Of a DNA stretch of 64,000 bases, positions 57,843-64,000 are shown piece after piece. The position numbers were made by a program, and so were the translations under genes. A model generated the notes under the pieces. The model did not search any database. It was not told the origin of the DNA and was given only the letters and a program-made list of their open reading frames with translations. The stretch spans positions 682,001 through 746,000 of the forward strand of contig JAMWFC010000054.1 of the NCBI GenBank assembly GCA_027475525.1, written 5' to 3'. Position 1 is the first letter of the stretch. Every line of letters starts with the position of its first letter. Origin of the DNA: Macrolepiota albuminosa. Taxonomy: Eukaryota; Basidiomycota; Agaricomycetes; Agaricales; Agaricaceae.

Positions 57843-60800
57843 CTAGTCAGTTGCGCGATAGCGCCTCAAACGACCATCTGTATCGTTCAACACCACTTTC
57901 TCCACCTTCAAAGGCATACCATTCACAACGACCATGTTGTTCACAAAATCCAGCGATACCTTGTTCTTACGCATGAACGGCGTACCGATAATCATGTCGT
58001 AGCGATCAAAATTTGCTATATCCACGTATTCTTTCGTCGACGTTCCTGACGTCTTTATTCTCACCTCCGTGCCAAACTGCACCATAGCGCGACTCCCCAC
58101 AGTCCCCAGCTGGAGCATCAAGGGCTCCTCCAGTTCATGAACACGAATCGCGTTGACGTGAGCAAACTGGAGCATAATGCCCGTAGTGGTACTCCCGGAG
58201 TCCCACAACGTCCATGCCGGATGTCCATTGACATCAACATACGTGACCAGGCACTCCTTCTCTTTGGAAGTATAGCGTGGCCGCTGCAACTTATTAGTTG
58301 CCTTCTGCAGGGTTACGTGTCTCATTCAGACGCGCTGCTCTCCACGGCACTCTGTCAGTGCAAACAGGTGTTCCTCCTCGTCATCATGAGCATAGTAGTC
58401 GCTGTCGTACACATCTACTGCGACGTATTTGTCGCCATCAATCTGGACGCTCTCAGCGTCATCCACTTCCGACCCGTCAGCCTCTACGTGCGGCTCCTCC
58501 TCCGTGTCGTTGATGACCTCATCGTCTTCGTCGTCACTGATGACATCACTTGGTGCTGCAGCCATATGGGCCGCTTGGATGTGTGCCTTAGGAGGGGCGG
58601 GACACTCCTTAGCGAAATGCCCGCTCCTGCCACAGTTGTAGCACGCTGAGGGATCCCTGGCAGGCCTTCTCTGGGCCGCTCCTGGAGCCCCAGCAGTTTT
58701 GCCTGCTATACACGGTACAGGCGCCACCACTCCTCTCGGTGCTACCTGATTCTGACTCGAAAAGAGTCAACTATCCTTTGCTGGCAATTGTCCAGCAGGC
58801 TTTGATCGAGGCTGTTGGCCTCCAGGGACTGTCTTACGAACAACAAATCGCGGATTGCGATTGTTCTCCATATCTGTCCATTTGGCCAGGAAGGTTCCCA
58901 CCTTCACTGCCTGACGGTTTACTGTTCCTCGGCATGAACTACGCTGCTCATAATGGTTTGCAGTCCGCGTCGACTGCTCATAACCAATGGCATACGCCAA
59001 GAATTCGGTCACAGCATTGACCTCCGGAGACAAATTATCGTCGTGTATCAACGCTCTCCTCATGTCTGCGGGTATTCCGTCCAGGAATGTCTCGCGGATA
59101 GTGTATTCGTCTGGATAGACGGCCATATTCTGTGCATGACCCACCAGGTCATCATAAAAGGTCTGGACGCCAGTTTTAGCGTCATACACTGCCTTTCTAA
59201 AGGCATCACGAGCTTCCTGCATTGTAGCAGCGTTGACAAACCGATTATACAGTCCTATCAGGACTTCTTTAAATGTCCAATGCGACTTGTCGCAATTAAT
59301 GTGGAGAACATGGCGACGGAACCAATTCCGAGCCTCTTCCTCTATAAATTTGTGTAGCACGAATATCCTCTCCTGGTCCATGTCGTCTCCACCATAGCAG
59401 CAGGCTGCAAGGTGGTAGCACACATCCATGGCCCAGTCCTCCAGTTGAGAGAACCTATGTCCTCCAGCGTACGCACATATGTGCTTACCATCGGATTTAC
59501 GGGGACTTACCCCAGCAGGAAACTTAAGTCTGACTCCAAGGGAGTCATCCACCAGACAAGTGAGGCGGTCATGCATATGATCCATATGGATCCTGACCGC
59601 TTCATTCATTCCCAGCGTAGTTTCACGCAAATCATGAGGTGTGGGCATCGAAAATGCCCGAGGACTGTGAAACAGGTGCTCATTGGCCACTCTTTCCAGC
59701 CGTGTGGTGGGCTGTTGCCTCACTTGTTGCTCTGCTGGTAATCCACCAGCCTGCCTGCCACTATCACGACGATTATTATCGTCCTGATCGTCATTCCTAC
59801 GATCACGTCCTCCACCATCGTTATTGCGACGAATTGGCTCCCTCCGCTCGTAGTGGTCACTACTATTATCACTACCACCCGGATTTCTGTCCGGTTCAGC
59901 AGTTCGAGCCGTGAATTGTCGCCGCATCTCATCGACAGGCGTTACACCCTCGCGCCCTTCAAAGACTACCCCCTGGTCGTCAATTAACGACTCACCATGA
60001 TTGTGCAAGTCCTGGTTGCATATTCTCTGGTAATTGACGCGTTCATTCCAGTTGTCCACTAGGTGGACACGTCGCACTACGCGTCGTGGTCACGTTCGCT
60101 CCTCAAGAATGTGGACTTTGTCCACCTCTTCCTTGATTGTAACTTGCTTACGAGGTGTCTTAACCTCCTGCACTACAAGTAGTGCCTCTGGCTCTGCCGG
60201 AGTCGTTGTTACAGTCTCCACCTCAGACAATGCCTGCTGAGGCACTCCGCTAACAATGCGTTGACGGTTTGCGGCGTTCTGACGCTGAACGTAGTCTTGC
60301 TGAGACTCATTAGCCTGACGAGGCGCATTGAGCAATTCCATCGCGTCCGCGATTAATGGCGCTTGTCTGCGCACACTCATCTCACATTCTACTGAGTCGG
60401 CTGGAGTAGCCGTTGAGACTGCTGACCCTCGCGCTGCTTTGCGCTTAAGGTATTCTACCACTTTGAGTTCGAAGATGCGCACAAACAATTCGATATATTC
60501 ATTCGAATCTGCACGGGGTACATCGTGGCTCCTAGCAGCCAGCAACTGTAAGTGCTTGACTACATAAAGCTGAAGATGCTTTCGTGTCGATTCCTTCGTG
60601 ACCGACGGATATCGGTCCAACACCAGCTGTAACTGGACAGACAAGGTCAAATGCGACCTTTTGCTTTCCTCATCATCTGAGGACTCCAACTCGGACTCTA
60701 AGTCCATAACTCTCCTGAGGCCGTCATGCCTCACTTGCGGCTGTTTGCTAGCCTGTCTGTGCAACTCTGGAATTCCAGGCGCTGGTGACGCCTTTTCCAA

Positions 60801-61094
60801 CCCTACGACATTGTTGTCCTCCCTACTGACCACTATTGCTGGTCCTTGCTTCTGTCCTTGTGTCATCAACGACGACGGTCCTGGTTCAGTGGCAGCATTG
60901 GCCACATATTCCAAATGCCGTTCCATAGGTGCAGTCCGGAATGGGGTGCTATGCGCAAACGCGCTGCCTTGTACCATTTCTGAGTACTGGGTAACGTCCG
61001 GTTGACCCTCAGAGGGAGCTGAAGAGCTCTCGGGCAATACCGGATACATCAGTGAAGGCATTTGGCTCGCTGGCAGCGACACTCCTGAGACCAC
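57843..61094 (-). pseudogene. gag: Element C Gag-protease (decayed)
   Basis: One minus-strand frame from 61094 to 57843 broken by three in-frame TGA codons (near 60090, 58767 and 58326), at least two of which fit CGA to TGA. Order: disordered N-terminus; retrotransposon gag domain (FIEEEARNWFRRHVLHINCD, TFYDDLVGHAQNMAVYPDEY); CCHC knuckle CYNCGRSGHFAKEC (about 58605-58646); acidic linker; aspartic protease with WDSGSTTTG and MIIGTPFM. Typical chromovirus organisation. Confidence 0.82.
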
Positions 61095-61433
61095 GGATCT
61101 CTCTCCTGGTTTTCCACCAGGTCATACAATGGACATCATCTGTGATACGGATAGCCCACCAGGCATTCCAAAACTCGTGCTGACATCGCGAGGGGTCTTT
61201 TTGTCCCGCTTTGGCAGAGGTTGGTATGCTGACGCAAATTGCGTCTTCACAGCTTGAAGCACAGGTAAGTCACCTGCATCTGCAGCTGGGAACGGAGGAT
61301 CTGGATCAAGAGAGCCAGTCGTGGAAGCACGTTTTCAGTGTGATGCCAACAGAGAATCGAGAGGTTTTGATGATAGTTGCCTAGTCGGTAACAAGCCTAG
61401 AGTCTAAAGCCGATAGCAGAAGATTTAAAAAAA

Positions 61434-61607
61434 TGTAACCGGAGTTACAGGTTAGAACTATCTTGTGTGTATCACACAAGTGCTAAATCAGACCGCAGTA
61501 TCGGATTTGACTAGTACTTAGAGTGAAAACAAGATGTTGTCTTACATAATACTCTACTAATTGATTATAGCATCGTTGACGCTAAGAACACGGATGACTC
61601 CGTTACA
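61434..61607 (-). repeat. Element C 5' LTR
   Basis: 174 bases, TGTAAC..GTTACA. Differs from the 3' LTR at about 10 sites, mostly transitions. Confidence 0.9.
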
Positions 61608-61612
61608 AGCAC

Positions 61613-61955
61613 CAACAGATCTGATTTAGGAATAATAAAGGACGAGCTTGAATACAGAGACAATGACGGATGTATTCTCCCTGCTGCTGCATGTTGGTCT
61701 ATCAAGGTCTTCCACCTCAAGAAACTTTACAGTGTACCAAGGCACAGGATCACTCATCAGAACATCCAACCATTGTGGGCGTGAACAGGGACAAAAACAA
61801 TGGAAGCAGGATATGTATACAATAGTCGGAGATTTCATTGATTGTAGTTCAAGGCATGATAATATTGAACAACCACAATCAGAATGTTCGTTCACCTGCT
61901 TGTGGGCGTGAACAAGGACAAAAACAATGGAAGCATGACGTGTACACCAGTACAT
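61613..61955 (-). pseudogene. Gypsy RT fragment (relic D), upstream half
   Basis: Minus strand reads VPWYTVKFLEVEDLDRP and, in another frame, HAAAGRIHPSLSLYSSSSF and IIPKSDL, which continues in frame into LPHWVNDYWWLN at 35043 once element C and one AGCAC are removed. Confidence 0.7.
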
Positions 61956-62715
61956 GATACCATTACATAGTCGGGGTAAAGTCCATGCTGAATTTGATGT
62001 ACCTATGGGCTACAATCACGCGCAAGCGCGCAGATATACAAGGTATGGGGATAATGCAACCATCACTGTTTGAAATGTCGGGACCCTCGACGCGACCTGG
62101 CCTACCTGTTTTCGACGGAAGCTATTGTAATGCCGTCCTTGGAATAAATTCCCATTGTTCTGTCAAATTCAGGGCTGTGAAGAGCTGCTGCCGTCGTAAT
62201 CTGCACATCTCCTGCCTATATACACGCATCAGGTGCTGCTCTCTTATGAAAAAGACCTGGCCTGCTGCCGTCGTAATCTGCACATCTCCTGCCTATATAC
62301 ACGCATCAGGTGCTGCTCTCTTATGAAAAAGACCTGGCATGGTGGTCGTGAAAACATGCCACACTGCTCAAAGCATAGGTTATTCAGAACTTGGTTGCTC
62401 CTTGAGGCATTCTTGAGGTCTTGAACATCCCCCCCGATGCATTAACTTTACCTTTCCGAATGTCCACCCACAACAGTCATAAAATCTATTGTTGCGCTTT
62501 GAGTCATGATAAATCTCATGTATCACGCGCGAGGGGATAAATCTACGGAGTTGGTAATGAAGGGCTGACGACTGAGGGCCAAGGACCACTTACAAGGTAC
62601 CGATATGTCTAAGAGAACAATGGCATTAAATGATGATCAGCTGTCAAAGGCATCTGGGACCCTCAATTCCAGACCTGACTCATTTTTCATGCGCCGAATC
62701 GGAGACTGTGGGTAT
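61956..62715. other. Intergenic / repeat DNA
   Basis: No gene seen. A ~38-base phrase 'gtgggcgtgaac.aggacaaaaacaatggaagca' at 61774-61813 recurs at 61902-61938. Confidence 0.45.
62185..62338. repeat. Tandem repeat, period 77
   Basis: Non-coding. Confidence 0.95.
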
Positions 62716-64000
62716 GTCGAAAGATTGGTTTCCCATTGTTTCATCCCATTGTTCCAGCAAATTGGGAACAATAGAGGATACATGTGGTGCCTACATGTGC
62801 GCATTAGGTACTGCGATTAGTACCGAGCGTACCTGCCACGCATGATAACTTGATCGTGCAGAAGATTGTGCGGCAAGTACAGAAAGTACGGCATCTATAT
62901 GACATGACCGCACGAATGTCTCCAAATCGTTCAAAGCAATTCACCAACTGTATTCACGTTGGCTTTCTCGATTTGTACTTGATCAAGTTTTTCCAAGTTT
63001 TTCGATATCCTCAAGTTTTACGTTGGTTTTGCTCGTATGTGGGTGTCCAGGAGCGAGTGAGTAAGAAATAACTCAGACTTTGTGGACGCGCCCAAGGAAA
63101 GGAGGAAAAGGTACCAGAAAGAATAAAGAGTTGTGGAACAATTGTCAGGCAGGGAAGGGACCCATCAGCACGTGGATCGAACGGTGATCTATTGAATAAT
63201 CGACCATCGTTAGCGGTATAGTATATAAAATGGTTACTTTCTAAGAATACTCACATCCTCCCATGTCTACAAGGCAAACTCGTTCATCGGCCAAACGAGC
63301 CAAACAGGACTCTAACACTGACTCGTCGGCAGCGTCACAAGTCGAGGCTGCTGAACAGCTGTTTCGTCGAGCCAGGGAGGGCGACACGTATGACCGACTG
63401 TCTTCTTTATCCCCCGGAGCATCTCCACAAGAAGCAGAAGCTTGCTATATGCCAGTCTTCAAGGAACTCGCCAAGATTATTGTTGGCAGAGACGACATAG
63501 TGCCGCCAGGAGAGAGTCATGAGGGACATTTCTTGACTTTGCTCGACCCAAATTTGGAGAGTGTGCGGGGTTGGGAAAGGAAAGCACGTATTGCAACGAT
63601 GGTACTGATTAATTACAGTTCGTCCTTCATATCCTCCACCATTCCTGTGACTCACTTCTCAATAGTCAAGGCAGAGAACGAGAAACGTCCTCAAACTTCT
63701 CATCAAACTTACACGCCAAGCACCGGTGAGTGTTCAAAGCAGCTCTGTTCTCGTCCTCGCGTACTAAGAAGAAACGCTTGTCTCAGAAGTCTTGGCCGCG
63801 GTGGAAAATGCTTGGAAGACGGGCTATGTGGGCGATAACCACCGTCTATTACAACGAGCCATAAACAACATGTGCTCCTCCCCCCGCTTCAACAAACCTT
63901 ACGGAAACTTTCTTGCCATCATTCAGGGATCAGGAACCGGTAAATCTCGGCTAATGGACCAGCTCTCGCAGTCTCTTTTCGCGATTCCGATAATCCTGAG
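62716..64000. repeat. Right arm of the inverted duplication
   Basis: Inverted match to 1849-2976 at the left end of the window. Covers the upstream region and first exons of the P-loop gene and continues beyond the window. Confidence 0.8.
63263..64000 (+). CDS. Large P-loop protein, second copy (5' part; runs off the window)
   Basis: Starts MSTRQTRSSAKRAKQDSNTD. Near-identical to the gene at 2622 (-), with small differences such as GDTYDR for GETYDR and a one-codon deletion after IIVGRDDI. Exon 1 runs to about 63725, followed by a short intron. The last 130 bases encode CSSPRFNKPYGNFLAIIQ, then Walker A GSGTGKSR, then LMDQLSQSLFAIPIIL. No stop or 77-base repeat in the visible part, so this copy looks intact so far. 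Confidence 0.75.

Larger units (their letters stand above)
35049..61607 (-). mobile_element. Element C: Ty3/gypsy chromovirus with nested element B
   Basis: Bounded by two 174-bp LTRs in the same orientation and by AGCAC on both sides (35044-35048, 61608-61612). Minus-strand order: LTR, Gag-protease, RT, RNase H, integrase with chromodomain, ORF3, LTR. LTRs differ at about 10 of 174 positions, so it is an older insertion. Its ORF3 is interrupted by element B/A DNA (37782-53471); without that the element is about 10.9 kb. Confidence 0.85.

Overview
The window looks like a chromosome segment from an agaricomycete (mushroom-forming basidiomycete). The host genes carry many short introns (about 50-57 bases where traced), and they belong to families common in that class: a questin-oxidase-like enzyme, a two-copy cytochrome P450, two small secreted 'glycopeptide'-type proteins, and two copies of a large P-loop (GSGTGKSR) multigene family. 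About two thirds of the window is transposable-element DNA.

Layout: 1-2622 (-) holds the 5' part of the P-loop gene. A second copy starts at 63263 (+), so the window ends are arms of an inverted duplication. 3332-5076 (-) is an intact five-exon questin-oxidase-like gene. 6632-9040 (+) and 22216-24608 (+) are two near-identical P450 genes inside a ~3 kb direct duplication. The TE-rich gap between them holds a decayed autonomous Helitron (about 12612-20273, -), a short non-autonomous Helitron next to it (about 12064-12611), an old LTR fragment (10366-10539) and CpG-poor relics. 25378-28511 (-) carries the two secreted-protein genes. 29770-34744 (+) is a CpG-depleted, mosaic Ty3/gypsy relic with a solo LTR inserted in it (32948-33746, 5-bp duplication ATGCC).

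35049-61607 is one Ty3/gypsy chromovirus ('element C', -) with 174-bp LTRs and a perfect AGCAC target duplication. It landed inside the reverse transcriptase frame of a fourth gypsy relic. Element C has an extra ORF after pol, and that ORF is split by a second, much younger gypsy element ('element B', 39382-53471, -). Element B has 1043-bp LTRs and a largely intact gag-pol. Between pol and the 3' LTR it carries a 5-kb block of opposite-strand, intron-containing genes, one with a six-cysteine zinc-cluster-like motif. A truncated sister copy (37782-39381) shares its 3' LTR. Age order from LTR divergence and CpG decay: B youngest, C older, the 29-35 kb relic and the Helitron oldest. Nonsense mutations in the old elements are mostly explained as CGA to TGA.

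Data quality: 28 places carry a tandem repeat whose period is exactly 77 bases. This is very probably an assembly artefact (uncollapsed k-mer overlaps). Since 77 is not a multiple of 3, it breaks reading frames in the Helitron, element B, element C and the P-loop gene. Frames here were read with that in mind.
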